A program made the translations under genes and the position numbers. A stretch of DNA of 64,000 nucleotides. It comes from Streptomyces sp. Tue 6430. GTDB lineage: Bacteria; Actinomycetota; Actinomycetes; Streptomycetales; Streptomycetaceae. Below are positions 36,719-45,796 of this stretch, one piece after another; positions within the stretch are counted from its first letter, which is position 1; each line of letters starts with the position of its first letter. Location: NCBI GenBank assembly GCA_021568835.1, contig JAKGSH010000002.1:372001-436000 (forward strand), written 5' to 3'. The notes beneath the pieces were generated by a model that searched no databases, had not been told where the DNA came from, and worked only from the letters and a program-made list of their open reading frames with translations.

Positions 36719-37159
36719 GTGGACTATGGCGACAAGCTCTTCTGGCTCTCGGTGGTGATTCAGCGCAAGTACGCGCAGATCTGCGCCGGGTTCGACCTGA
36801 CCCCCTCGCAGGCCACGCTGCTCTGCGCAGTCAGGAACGAGCCGCGGCAGATGGCTGATCTCGCCGCGTCGTTGGGTATGACCAAGAACGCATTGAGCCA
36901 GCTGGTCGATCGCACCGCGCGGCGCGAGTTGGTCGGCCGGGCAAGCTCGGCGCAGGACCGACGGGTCGTCATGCTCAGTGCGACGCCCACGGGGAAGGTG
37001 CTCGGCGAGGCCGTTTACGCCGAGGTCGCCAAGCGCCTGCCCGAGATCGCGAGGAACCTCGACGCCGACGACCAGCGCGACTTCGAGCGCGTGGCTACCG
37101 CCATCGTGGACACCTCGGACCTCTCTTCGCCCACCTCGAACCAGCCCATCACACCGTGA
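36719..37159 (+). CDS. MarR-family transcriptional regulator
   Basis: 146 residues from GTG 36719 behind GGGAGG. The MarR fold is clear: FDLTPSQATLLCAVRNEPRQ, recognition helix ADLAASLGMTKNALSQLVDR, wing ASSAQDRRVVMLSATPTG. It precedes an NmrA-type oxidoreductase gene, and two palindromic sites lie between them. Confidence 0.88.
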   Translation: MDYGDKLFWLSVVIQRKYAQICAGFDLTPSQATLLCAVRNEPRQMADLAASLGMTKNALSQLVDRTARRELVGRASSAQDRRVVMLSATPTGKVLGEAVYAEVAKRLPEIARNLDADDQRDFERVATAIVDTSDLSSPTSNQPITP

Positions 37160-37187
37160 GGTCCCGCTACACCCGCACCTTGACGAC

Positions 37188-37224
37188 GTTCATGCCGTGA
37201 ACTAATTTTGTTCATGTCGTGAAC
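37188..37224. promoter_or_regulatory. Tandem pair of 15-bp palindromic operators
   Basis: GTTCATGCCGTGAAC (37188-37202) and GTTCATGTCGTGAAC (37210-37224) are palindromes differing only at the central position and start 22 bases apart, about two helical turns. They lie just upstream of the NmrA gene and downstream of the MarR gene. Confidence 0.8.
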
Positions 37225-37242
37225 TAGTGAAGGGTGGCAGCG

Positions 37243-38133
37243 ATGAGCACACAGACAACCGGCACGATCGCAGTCTTCGGCGCGACGGGGCAACAGGGCG
37301 GGGCGGTGGTCGACGCGCTGCTGGACCACAAGGCGCGGGTGCGGGCTTTGGTCCGCAACCCGCGGTCCGACCGGGCTCAGGCGCTGGCCGCCCGCGGCGC
37401 CGAGCTGGCGGCCATCCGGGCCGACGACCCGGCGTCGCTGGCCGCCGCGCTGGCGACGGTCGAGGGGTTCTACTTCATGACCCCGGAGGCGAACAGCCTC
37501 GAAGAGGTCGAGGCGGAGATCCGCATCGGTACCGCGCTCGTCGACGCGGCGGTCGAGGCGGGCGTCCCGCACGTCGTGTTCAACTCGGTCTTCGGAGCGG
37601 ACCGGGAGTCGGGTGTGCCGCACCACGACTCGAAGCACTCGATCGAGAAGCATATGAGGAAGTCCGGCCTCAGGGCCGCGATGGTTCGCGCGACCGCCTT
37701 CATGGAGAACTTCGCGAGCGTGATGGCACCGAGCCTGGAGCATGGGGAGATCGTGCTGAGGCTGCCGCTGCCGGAGGACGTCGCCCTGAAGATGATCTCG
37801 GTCAGGGACATCGGCCGGGTCGCCGCCGCGCTCCTGCTCGACACCGCGGAGGCGCCCGGCGGAGCCGTCGACCTCGTCGGCGACGAACTGACGGGCCCCC
37901 AGATCGCCGCGGCGTTCGGCGCGCGCGCCGGGCTCCCGGCACGGTACGAGGCCCTTCCGTTGAGCGTGCTTCCCAACGACCTCGACAAGGCGATGTTCCG
38001 AGAGTTCGCGAAGGCGGCGGAATACCCTTCGGACCTCGCGGTGGTGCGCTCGATCGAGCCGGCCACCCTGGACCTGGCCGAGTGGATCCGAGCTACCGGC
38101 TGGACCGCGCCCACAAACGTGGCTGGTTCCTGA
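37243..38133 (+). CDS. NmrA/atypical-SDR NAD(P)-binding protein
   Basis: 296 residues, start ATG 37243. Glycine-rich NAD(P) motif IAVFGATGQQGGAVVDALLD, then VRALVRNPRSDRAQAL. FYFMTPEANSLEEVEAEIRI and VPHVVFNSVFGADRESGVPH are typical of NmrA/HSCARG-like redox sensors and quinone reductase relatives. It probably senses or reduces a quinone or similar molecule under control of the MarR protein next door (inference). Confidence 0.85.
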   Translation: MSTQTTGTIAVFGATGQQGGAVVDALLDHKARVRALVRNPRSDRAQALAARGAELAAIRADDPASLAAALATVEGFYFMTPEANSLEEVEAEIRIGTALVDAAVEAGVPHVVFNSVFGADRESGVPHHDSKHSIEKHMRKSGLRAAMVRATAFMENFASVMAPSLEHGEIVLRLPLPEDVALKMISVRDIGRVAAALLLDTAEAPGGAVDLVGDELTGPQIAAAFGARAGLPARYEALPLSVLPNDLDKAMFREFAKAAEYPSDLAVVRSIEPATLDLAEWIRATGWTAPTNVAGS

Positions 38134-38626
38134 GCCTCCGGCCGCGATGAACGCCCCGCGATCGTGCCCACGGTCTCGGCGCTCTGGGCACGGCAACGCA
38201 TCCGCCAACGGTTGAAGTAGTCACGAAGCTCCCGGGGCGTGCCCGAGGCCGACACCGGCACACTGGTTGTCGGGAGGCCGCCGGTCGACGACGAGGTAAA
38301 GATCCACGTCCAGGAGGCCCCGGGCCGTCCTGCCGTGGACGCCCCGGCCCCCTCCACCGGGTACCCCATGGCAGGTCAGCGGGCCCGTCCTGTGCGCAGA
38401 AGGCAGGAGAAAACAGCGCGGCTCCTGCGCCCCGTGCGGGGCGTAAAGGCCCCTGCCGGGGCGAATTCCAGGGGTCGTAGCAACACCGCGGTGAGTTGAT
38501 CAGGCCGCGAGCAGTTTAAAGGCTGTCCCGTAACCGCTGATTGCGGCAGGCGCCGGGTTGTTTGCCTGTGTTGGGTGCCATTGAGCAGGCGCGGGCGTTG
38601 TCAGTGGGCGAGGGCACACTGACGGC
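38134..38626. other. 490-base gap without a supported gene
   Basis: A minus-strand stretch near 38160-38240 (RELRDYFNRWRMRCRAQS) faintly recalls a transposase N terminus, but I could not extend it. No RNA or repeat is evident. Confidence 0.4.
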
Positions 38627-39214
38627 ATGAGCGCCTTTTCCTCCACCGCAGTCGACGCGTCCCACACCCCTCTTGTCTGGGTGGAGTCGATGGGCGGACC
38701 TTTGATCGTCATCCCTGTCTCCGCTCTGGCGGCATGGCGCGGATGCACGGAGACGGGGGTCATGGCGGGAGACGCCACCGCTGCAGACGACTACGACCGG
38801 GCCTGTGCGGTGGAGGATCTGGCTGGTGTGATCACTATCGGGGAGACCGGTGCGCAGGCGCTGGTTTTGGCGGACGAGCCGGCTACCAGCTGCTATCTGC
38901 CTGAGCGCCGAGCGTTCCTGCGGTGGCTTGCCGCCGACTCCGAGGCCGGGCTGGAGGCCGCAGCAGAGGGTGTCCTTGCAGACCCGGCCACCGACTGGGA
39001 GGAGTGCGGCACATGGGTGTCGGATGGTCCGGCCGTGCTCATGGACTCCGCCGAGGCAGGCTCCGAACTGGGCATCGAGTATCCCGGCGGCGGGACGCCC
39101 AACCAGGCACCGGTCCTGCTGCCCGCCGGCCGCTGGAGGGTTCGAGCCAGCCACACCAAGGCGGACGAGGAGAACTGGGTCGGCCTGGTCCAGCTCCTGT
39201 CCACCGAATCGTGA
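38627..39214 (+). CDS. Imm21-family immunity protein
   Basis: 195 residues, start ATG 38627. The sequence follows the Imm21 pattern: LVWVESMGGPLIVIPVSALA, WRGCTETGVMAGDATAADDY, QALVLADEPATSCYLPERRA, FLRWLAADSEAGLEAAAEGV and RWRVRASHTKADEENWVGLV. Imm21 proteins protect against toxins of polymorphic toxin systems, but many Streptomyces carry them as orphans, as here. Confidence 0.85.
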   Translation: MSAFSSTAVDASHTPLVWVESMGGPLIVIPVSALAAWRGCTETGVMAGDATAADDYDRACAVEDLAGVITIGETGAQALVLADEPATSCYLPERRAFLRWLAADSEAGLEAAAEGVLADPATDWEECGTWVSDGPAVLMDSAEAGSELGIEYPGGGTPNQAPVLLPAGRWRVRASHTKADEENWVGLVQLLSTES

Positions 39215-39240
39215 CCGAGCAGTTGTTTCGGTGAGTGCGG

Positions 39241-39873
39241 TCACGCGCGGCGCGCAAGGTTGTGCAGATGGGCAATGCCGAGCATCGCATAGTGGACGCC
39301 CTCGACAAGTTCCTCGCCTGGAGCACGCCGGTGCGGGATGAGCAGCCCGGTGCCGCGGTAGCCGCCATCAGTAATGGTGGTAACCCGGCCGACCATGGCC
39401 TTTGCGCCTGATTCTTCCCATGCCTTGCAGTCGTTGCGGTTGCCGGGCACTGGTCGGCCGACGGCGACGACCAAGCTGCTGTCCGCGTCGAGCACGATCT
39501 GGTGATTGGTGGAGTAGCGGTAGTTCTTGGACTGCTGGGCAATGGCGCGGTCGCGGGCGGGCACCAAGGTGCCGTCCACGATGAGAACGGCGCCCCTGCG
39601 GAAGCGCTGGCGCTGCTTGAGCGCGAGCAGCGGGCCAGTGCAGCGGACGATCCGCGCGGCCGCAGACTTCGACACTCCGAACAGCGGGGCCAACTGCCGC
39701 AGCGTCAGGTTGGTGCGCCAGTACGCCACCACGAGCAGCACCCGGTCCTCCAGCGGCAACGGCCAGGGCCGCCCCGGGCGGGAGACACCCGCTTCCTCTC
39801 GGCGCAGCGCCCTGACCAACGCACCGAAGGACCGAGGGGACAGTCCCGTAAACGGAGCTATCCAAGGAGGCAA
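39241..39873 (-). pseudogene. IS5-type (DDE_Tnp_4) transposase with an internal deletion
   Basis: The N-terminal HTH (LTLRQLAPLFGVSKSAAARI) and first catalytic Asp (VLIVDGTLVPARD) are intact, and VTTITDGGYRGTGLLIPHRR holds the second. The segment between the residues PGEEL and VEGVHYAMLGIAHLHNL lacks the usual ~45 residues with the catalytic Glu, so the enzyme is probably inactive. Confidence 0.75.
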
Positions 39874-39946
39874 CGCACCAGACCCGTACGCCGTCTGGTC
39901 AACCGAGATGGCGCTGAGGCGGTGCCCATCAGGAGCGGAGCGAATT

Positions 39947-40864
39947 GTGTTGACCGGCTTGCTGACCGCCGTTGCGGCATCCGTTTGTTACGGCACAGGC
40001 TCAGTCCTGCAGGCCGTGGGATCCCGCAGGTCCGCGCAGAACCACGCGGCCGCTACTGCCCGCACCCAATACGGCGGGCCCAGCCTCTCCTCGACGGCGA
40101 AGGCCGCGATGACCTGGGAATTCGTGGTCGGTACCGTCCTTGACTTCGTGGGCTTCGCGATGGGTGCACTGGCTGCTCGGCTACTGCCCCTGTTCCTCTC
40201 GCAAACCGTGATCAGCGCCAACCTGATCATCACTGCCGTGTTGAGTGTCAGGCTCCTCGGTATCTGGTTGACTCGCGCCGAGTGGATGTCCATCGGCGTG
40301 GTCTGCGTGGCACTCGTTCTCCTCGCAACGGCGGCGGGCGAAGAGGGCAGTGCGCACGGCATCCCGATCTCCACGCACTGGTGGCTCCTGGCGATCTCGC
40401 TCGCTCTCATGGCAGGCGGCACGCTCGCGGTACGCCTCCTCGGTCCCCGCGCCGCAATCCTTGCCGGCCTGCTGTCCGGACTCGGTTTCGGCGCGCTCGG
40501 CGTGGGCGTACGTCTTCTGAACGGCCTCGCCCCCTTCGATCCGGCCGCCATGTTTACAGATCCTGCCCTGTACGCGATCGTGACGGCCGGCGCAGGTGGG
40601 ATGTACCTGCACACCGTCGCCTTGCAGATCGGTTCGGTCAACGGAGCCACGGCCGCCCTGGTCGTTGGTGAGACCGTGCTGCCCGGCGCAATCGGCGTGC
40701 TTTGGCTCGGCGACGCCTCACGGGCTGGTCTCACCTGGATGGCTGTGCTCGGCTTCGTCCTGGCGGTGTCAGGCGCGGTCGCGGTGGCATGGTTTGGAGG
40801 GCGTGAGGCGTATCTGGAGGAGGAACAGCCGCAGGAGGCAGCAGCACTGGCTCCTGCGCGCTGA
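39947..40864 (+). CDS. EamA/DMT-like integral membrane protein
   Basis: 305 residues from GTG 39947 with GGAGCGGAG upstream. Nine to ten hydrophobic helices are arranged in two halves: TGLLTAVAASVCYGTGSVLQ, TVLDFVGFAMGALAARLLPL, WMSIGVVCVALVLLATAAGE, AAILAGLLSGLGFGALGVGV and AVLGFVLAVSGAVAVAWFGG. The overall plan resembles drug/metabolite transporter proteins. Charged residues are confined to loops and the C-terminal tail. The substrate is unknown. Confidence 0.7.
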   Translation: MLTGLLTAVAASVCYGTGSVLQAVGSRRSAQNHAAATARTQYGGPSLSSTAKAAMTWEFVVGTVLDFVGFAMGALAARLLPLFLSQTVISANLIITAVLSVRLLGIWLTRAEWMSIGVVCVALVLLATAAGEEGSAHGIPISTHWWLLAISLALMAGGTLAVRLLGPRAAILAGLLSGLGFGALGVGVRLLNGLAPFDPAAMFTDPALYAIVTAGAGGMYLHTVALQIGSVNGATAALVVGETVLPGAIGVLWLGDASRAGLTWMAVLGFVLAVSGAVAVAWFGGREAYLEEEQPQEAAALAPAR

Positions 40865-41089
40865 ACACCAAAATCCTCGTCAACAGCGCATGACACTGAA
40901 CGCCTCTGCTCGCGTCAGGTGAGTAACTCCATGGCGCGGTTTTCCGGCACCGTCCAGCCAGGGTGGTTATGCCCGCGCGGTGTACGAGCAGCAGTGCCGA
41001 CATGCACGACAGCCCCGGCCTGCGCCGCTCGTCCGTGGCATTCCGCCGATACGCTCACGCCGCGGGCCACGACGCCGACGCCCGGACAA
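40865..41089. other. Intergenic between the membrane protein and an IS5 fragment
   Basis: About 225 bases with no supported gene. Confidence 0.35.
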
Positions 41090-41232
41090 GCTCCCCGCAG
41101 ACAAGAGCTACGAGCACGACCACCTGTGGCGCTGGCTCCGCCAGCGAGGGATCCGACACCGCGTCGCCCGCCAGGGCATCGAGTCCTCGCAGCGGCTCGG
41201 CCGCCACCGCTGGGGCGTCGAGCGAACCGTGT
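41090..41232 (+). pseudogene. IS5-family transposase C-terminal fragment
   Basis: DKLPADKSYEHDHLWRWLRQ, RGIRHRVARQGIESSQRLGR and HRWGVERTV are the conserved last DDE segment (Asp and Glu regions) of IS5 transposases. Both flanks are lost. Confidence 0.7.
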
Positions 41233-41440
41233 GCGCCACGAGGCGCTCTGTTTGGAGGCTCATCGCAGAAAAGGTGTAGCCGGGGTCTGTTGGTTTTCGA
41301 GGTCGCCAGCGCTAATTTTCACGCTTGGCTGTACTCCTGTCCGGGTGCGACGATACGTGCGCCGGGAACGAGCTGTGCACCGTCGTTGCCATCGCGCAGG
41401 ACAATGGTGAAGTTTCCCCGTGGTCTCGGATACGTGATTG

Positions 41441-42327
41441 TTATGCCGCGAGGGTGTGCTGGTGCCGCTGCCTGGTCTCGACCGGGGTGGGGTAGCCGAA
41501 GGTCTTGTGCTTGCGTGGGCGGCGTCGGTTGTAGAAGGTCTCGATGAAGTTGAAGACCTCCGCGCGGGTGGTGGCCCGGTCGGGCCAGGTGCGGGTGCCG
41601 ATCTCTTCCTTGAGCAGGGCCCAGAAGCTCTCCGCGGTGGCGTTGTCGAAGCATGATCCGGTGCGTCCGCAGCTCTGCCGAAGCCTCAACTCTCGTATTC
41701 GGCCCGTGAATCGTGTCGAGGTATATTCGCTACCGCGATCGCTGTGGATCACGCAGCCGGGCTCCAGTCCGCTGCGGCCGTGGGCCATGTCGAGAGCGTC
41801 GACGGCGAGGTCGGCGCGGTGGTGGTCGGCCATGGCGTAGCCGACGACCTCGCGAGTGGCCAGGTCCGGCCAGCAGGCGAGGTAGAGCCAGCCCTCGGCG
41901 GTGGGCAGGCAGGTGATGTCGCCGACCAGTTTGGTGCCGGGGCGCTCGGCGTGGAAGTCGCGGCCGATGAGGTCCGGGGCCGGCTTCGCCTTCTTGTCCG
42001 GCCGGGTCAGCGAGCGGTGCTTGCGGCGGGTGGCGCCGCGGATGTCGCGTTCGCGCATGATGCGGGCGATGCGCTTGCGGTTCACCCGCTGCCCCAGACG
42101 CCGCAGTTCGGCGTGGATGCGCGGGACGCCATAGGTGTGCCGGGGGCGATGTGCAGCACGGTGATCTCATGGGCGAGTGCGTCGTCGGCGGCCTGCCGAG
42201 CACGCCGGGCGGCCTCGCCCTCGCGCCAGGCGTAGTAGGAGGAGCGGGCGAGCTTCAGCACCCGGCACAGCAGAACGATCGGGTAAGTCGCCTTCTCCGC
42301 ATGGATCAACCGGTACAGCTCGCTCAC
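41441..42327 (-). CDS. IS3-family transposase OrfB, apparent frameshift
   Basis: Starts at GTG 42327, overlapping the orfA stop (GTGA). The N-terminal HTH_21-like part is MSELYRLIHAEKATYPIVLL. After the G5 run at 42142-42146 the frame shifts, and the DDE/rve domain continues with GTKLVGDITCLPTAEGWLYL, CVIHSDRGSEYTSTRF and CFDNATAESFWALLKEEIGT. One missing base restores a continuous OrfB. Confidence 0.85.
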
Positions 42328-42623
42328 CGGTCGTTCTCCTTCACGAAGAAGGCAGTCGTTTTTTTCAGGATCTCGATCGTCTGCTGCTGTTCGCGGACCT
42401 CCTTGCGCAGCCGCTTGAGTTCCTCGCGCTCGGCGCTGGTCGGCTCACCGGACTCGCCCTCGCCGCGGTCCGCCTTGGCCCGGCGGTACCAGCCGCGCAA
42501 GGACTCCGAGCTGATACCGAGCTCCCGGGCAACCGCGGTGACCGTCTTGCCCGAGGAATCCACGAGCGCGATCGCGTCCCGCTTGAACTCCTCGGTGTAC
42601 CGCTTCGTGTACTTGCTTCCCAC
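42324..42623 (-). CDS. IS3-family transposase OrfA
   Basis: 99 residues from GTG 42623: KRYTEEFKRDAIALVDSSGK, HTH TVTAVARELGISSESLRGWY, and a C-terminal leucine-zipper-like region ending KKTTAFFVKENDR. IS3 elements normally make an OrfAB fusion by programmed -1 slippage; the TTTTTTC-type run on the minus strand near 42360 (AAAAAAC on the transcript) is a plausible slip site. Confidence 0.9.
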   Translation of the reverse strand: MGSKYTKRYTEEFKRDAIALVDSSGKTVTAVARELGISSESLRGWYRRAKADRGEGESGEPTSAEREELKRLRKEVREQQQTIEILKKTTAFFVKENDR

Positions 42624-42740
42624 CTGGTGCTACTTCCTCTGGAACCACTCAGGTCCCAGTCTCCAGGTGTCCACGATCAAGGGGAAGCTTCAGGCCCAGC
42701 CGCCCCCTCCGAGTGTCAGGGGGCACCCCTTCCGGTCGTC

Positions 42741-43564
42741 TCACGTGATCTCCTCCTGCCGTGCCGACAGGACCATCGACAGCAGATCGGCCACTCCCTC
42801 CTCCTCGTTGCTGGGGAGGATCAGGTCGGCACACCGGCGTACGGACGGGTGGGCGTTGGCGACCGCAGCGGCGAGGCCAGCCGCGCGCAGCATCGGCAGG
42901 TCGTTGGGCATGTCGCCGACTGCGGCGACAGCGGCGGCCCGTATCGCGTGGTAGTCGGCCAGCCAGTGCAGGGCCGCCCCTTGTCCACGCCGGTCGGCGC
43001 AACCTCCAGGAAGTATGGCGTGGAGCAGGTCGCGAGGACGCCGTCGCCGGGGTGGATCAGCGCACGCGCGAGCGACGGTCCCGGCAGGTCGGGGTGCACG
43101 GCCAGAATTTTGAGCACGCCGTCGCCCGGGATCGGCACCTCGGCGGCGTCCGGAACGCACGCGTGCTGCCAGCAGTCCGGTACCAGGGTTTCGAATCCCC
43201 GTTCCAGGAACAGTCCGCGCAAGGTGTCTACGCCGAGCACCACCCCGGGCAGCCGGGCGCGCAATCGGGCGAGGACCGTGCGGGCCCGGCGGCGGGAGAA
43301 GCCCTGGCACCGCAGCGGCTTCCCGGTCGCGACCTCCGCCACGACTGCTCCGTTGCTGCACACCACCAGGCCGTCCGTGCTGATGTCGCGGCAGACGGAC
43401 AGCGCGTCGCGCAGGGGACGGCCGGTCACGCACACCACTGGGACGCCGCCGCGCGCCGCTTCGGTGAGCGCGCCGTGGGTCAGCGGTCCGATGGCGCCGC
43501 GCTCGTTGAGCAGTGTGCCGTCGAGATCGGTGCAGACCAGACGGATGCGGTCCGGCGCGCTCAT
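42741..43564 (-). CDS. HAD-superfamily phosphatase (Cof type), apparent frameshift
   Basis: Start ATG 43564, overlapping the upstream stop (ATGA). The HAD motif I DLDGTLLNERG gives the nucleophile Asp, motif II is VVCVTGRPLRD, and a Cof-type cap follows. After PTGVDKG a base is missing in the C4 run 42977-42980. The shifted frame then supplies ALHWLADYHAIRAAAVAAVG and DMPNDLPMLRAAGLAAAVAN, the motif IV Asp pair. Cof phosphatases dephosphorylate sugar phosphates and nucleotides; here it could remove a 5'-phosphate late in the pathway (inference). Confidence 0.82.
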
Positions 43565-44034
43565 GGTGTGGACCGCCTGGCCGATAGGGGAATTCCGCCG
43601 ACCGGCGCCCGCACCTTGAGACGCACCGGTCGGTCCTGGTACAGCCACACTTTGACCCGGCCCTCGCGGACAAGGCGCTGCCGCGCGGGCGCCGCGATCA
43701 GCTCGAACCAGACCCAGTTGCTGTCGGTGTCGAGGAGCCAGGGGATCGTGCCCGGCGGTGCGGCGGGCGCGCCTTCCTCGCCGCGCCGGGCCGGCGGGAC
43801 CATGCCCACCAGGATCGGGGGGACGTCGAAGACGTCCAGGGCCACCGGGCGTCCGCTGATGTCCAGGGAGATCCACAGCCGGGAGGCGAAGCCGATCTGC
43901 ACTTCGTCGCCCGCCGAGAACGGCGCGTCGGACATGTTGCCAACGGCGGAGATCAGGCCTACTCCTAGGTCCCAACTCATGTCAACGGTGCGCGCTGCAG
44001 TGACCGCGTCCAACTGTTTCTTCTGCTCGGTCAT
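43561..44034 (-). CDS. Unknown protein in the putative nucleoside cluster
   Basis: 157 residues from ATG 44034 (MTEQKKQLDAVTAARTVDMS). It is predicted beta-rich and soluble: GDEVQIGFASRLWISLDISG, NWVWFELIAAPARQRLVREG, RVKVWLYQDRPVRLKVRAPV. No catalytic motif is recognised. Translational coupling to the HAD gene and its place after the SDR and PurC-like genes suggest it belongs to the same pathway. Confidence 0.65.
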   Translation of the reverse strand: MTEQKKQLDAVTAARTVDMSWDLGVGLISAVGNMSDAPFSAGDEVQIGFASRLWISLDISGRPVALDVFDVPPILVGMVPPARRGEEGAPAAPPGTIPWLLDTDSNWVWFELIAAPARQRLVREGRVKVWLYQDRPVRLKVRAPVGGIPLSARRSTP

Positions 44035-44130
44035 GCCTCTCCTTCGCCACATCGGTGTGCGGACGTCCCAAGGCGGACGGACGACAAGGCCGTGCGTTTG
44101 TACGCGTTGCGATGCGGTGCGGTTGCGTAA

Positions 44131-44165
44131 GGTGCCGTGCCGTGCCGTGCGGTGCCGTGCGGTGC
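44131..44165. repeat. Seven tandem pentamers (G/C)GTGC
   Basis: GGTGC, three CGTGC, GGTGC, CGTGC and GGTGC run head to tail immediately downstream of the SDR stop. Less regular GTGCG-like units occur upstream at 44113-44124. Confidence 0.85.
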
Positions 44166-44169
44166 GCTG

Positions 44170-44922
44170 TCAGACGGCCTGAAGCCGGTCCAGCCCCGAC
44201 ACCGCCGGGTGGGCGGGGAGGCGGGCGGGCCGGAGTTCGAGCTCGCCGACGACAGTGTCGTCCGGCGCCTCCAGCGCCCAGCGCACGGCCTGTGCTACTG
44301 ACGAGGTGGCCATCTTCGTCGGTGAGTCGTCACCAGGCAGATTGGCGATAGCCCCGGGACTGAGCAGGGTGGTGCAGACGCCGTGCACCCGTTCCTCCAG
44401 CAGCAGCACCTCGGCGAGTGCCTTCAGCGATGCCTTCGTCATGCAGTAGGCGGCCCCGCCTTCGAAGAAGCGGCTGCCCGCGTGGCTGCCCATCAGGACG
44501 ATTCGGCCCCCGCCGCGGCGCAGGTGTGGCAAAGCCGACTGCACCAGTGCCAGCACCGACGTGAGATTGACGTCGACCGCCTCCCGCCAGTCGTCGAGGG
44601 CGAGCGAGGCGACGTCGCCGAGGGCGCGTACGACTCCGCCAGTCACCACCGCGTCCAGGCCGCCGGCGGCCGTGGCGACCCGGTCGACGGCGAGGCCGAC
44701 CTGCTCGGGATGTCGCAGGTCGCAGGCGACCTCGTGCAGCCAGGGCAGTCGTGCTGGTGTCCGGGAGAGGGCGTGAACCCGCCACCCGCAGGCGTGCAAC
44801 TCCTCGGCCACCGCCCGGCCGGTGCCGCGGTTGGCCCCGGTCAGCAGCACGACGGGATCATCCGTGTGGGGCGCGCGGGCATCCTTCCTCGTCGCGCCGA
44901 TGTCGTCTGCGGCCGCGCTCAT
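44170..44922 (-). CDS. Short-chain dehydrogenase of the putative nucleoside cluster
   Basis: 250 residues; ATG 44922 overlaps the stop of the PurC-like gene (ATGA). It has the SDR motifs VVLLTGANRGTGRAVAEELH, VACDLRHPEQ, IVLMGSHAGSRFF with the catalytic Ser, and AAYCMTKASLKALAEVLLL with Tyr and Lys. The usual NNAG is replaced by VVTGGVVRALG. Pairing of an SDR with a SAICAR-synthetase-like enzyme is known from pentostatin/coformycin clusters (penB/penC type). Whether this protein is orthologous cannot be decided here. Confidence 0.82.
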   Translation of the reverse strand: MSAAADDIGATRKDARAPHTDDPVVLLTGANRGTGRAVAEELHACGWRVHALSRTPARLPWLHEVACDLRHPEQVGLAVDRVATAAGGLDAVVTGGVVRALGDVASLALDDWREAVDVNLTSVLALVQSALPHLRRGGGRIVLMGSHAGSRFFEGGAAYCMTKASLKALAEVLLLEERVHGVCTTLLSPGAIANLPGDDSPTKMATSSVAQAVRWALEAPDDTVVGELELRPARLPAHPAVSGLDRLQAV

Positions 44923-45617
44923 CCCCGTATCCTGCGCACCAGATCCGTCCAGGCCCGCACCACTGTGGTCTCGTCGGCGCCCTGCCGGAACAGGTCCTTG
45001 TCCAGCGGATTGCCGGCCTCGTCACGCAACCGCATGCAGTCCGGCGACACTTCGGAATTGACGACGGGCTCACCGTCCGTGCCGACACCCACCACCAGGC
45101 AAAAGTCCCACAGGTCCAGCGGCGCCAGCCAGGACCGCAGCGCGTCGTTGCACTGGAGCGCGCAATCGCGGAAGGACGTGACGTCCACGCCCGCCGCGCG
45201 GAGGTAGTCCTCGCCGATCGGCTGGTCCTCAGGATCGATCCGGTAGTCGAACTTCACCACCGGGGGCTGGAACCGGTGACCCTCAGGGAAGAGCCCCGGG
45301 TACTTGTGCACGGTGGACCCGGTGGCGACGTTCTTCACGATGACCTCGAACGGTGGCGCTGGCACGTAGTCCGCCCGGTAGGAGATGGAGTCGAGCCGTT
45401 TCCTGAAGACTGTGTTTACGCCCTTGCCGGCGAGACGTTCGGCCGCTGCCTCGTAGAAGTCGAGGCGGAGCGCCGCGGTCTGTGGCATCAGGGCGTCCCG
45501 GTCGTACGTGAAGCTGCGCAGGCTCGGTATCAACTCGACATCGCAGGTGCCGTCGCCGTTCATCCAGAGCTTCTTACTCCTGCCCTCGACATCGGGGCGA
45601 CGTGTGCGCTTCGTCAT
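44919..45617 (-). CDS. SAICAR-synthetase-like (PurC-type) ligase in a biosynthetic cluster
   Basis: 232 residues, ATG 45617 behind AAGGAGGTG. Start GRSKKLWMNGDGTCDVELIP corresponds to the PurC glycine/lysine ATP loop; VNTVFRKRLDSISYRADYVP and PPFEVIVKNVATGSTVHKYP match the family, and VVKFDYRIDPEDQPIGEDYL carries the conserved Asp. PurC joins an amino acid to a carboxylated aminoimidazole ribotide using ATP. The clustered, diverged copy points to secondary metabolism, as PenC-like proteins do in coformycin-type pathways. Confidence 0.85.
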   Translation of the reverse strand: MTKRTRRPDVEGRSKKLWMNGDGTCDVELIPSLRSFTYDRDALMPQTAALRLDFYEAAAERLAGKGVNTVFRKRLDSISYRADYVPAPPFEVIVKNVATGSTVHKYPGLFPEGHRFQPPVVKFDYRIDPEDQPIGEDYLRAAGVDVTSFRDCALQCNDALRSWLAPLDLWDFCLVVGVGTDGEPVVNSEVSPDCMRLRDEAGNPLDKDLFRQGADETTVVRAWTDLVRRIRG

Positions 45618-45796
45618 CTCCGCACCTCCTTTTTCTGGGTCTGTCGATTGGTCGGTCGAATTTACCTCATCGGACAGGCCGATTCCCATGGTGTCCGCGT
45701 AAATGTACACAGCCTGTACGGGGTTTATACGTGGGTGAGGCAACATGTCGGAGGCACATCGCGGAACGTTGTCTTCCCTTAGGAGGGAACGCCGGA
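45618..45796. promoter_or_regulatory. Divergent promoter region of the cluster with an inverted repeat
   Basis: The 179-base region between the two gene sets is relatively AT-rich. It contains GTACA-CAGCC-TGTAC (45705-45719) and TCGATTGGTCGGTCGAATTT-type repeats near 45640. AGGAGG at 45781 is the ribosome site of the cupin gene. It is a candidate binding place for the SARP activator. Confidence 0.5.

Larger units (their letters stand above)
41408..42692 (-). mobile_element. IS3-family insertion sequence
   Basis: Inverted ends TGAAG(T/C)TTCCCC lie at 41408 and, reversed, at 42692. Two overlapping minus-strand genes fill the element in IS3 fashion. A truncated second copy is at 7345-7673. No clear target duplication is seen. 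Confidence 0.85.

Noticed and set aside
38134..38626. Transposase remnant in the gap
   Set aside because: Only a short YFNRWR-like string is suggestive and it cannot be extended in either direction.
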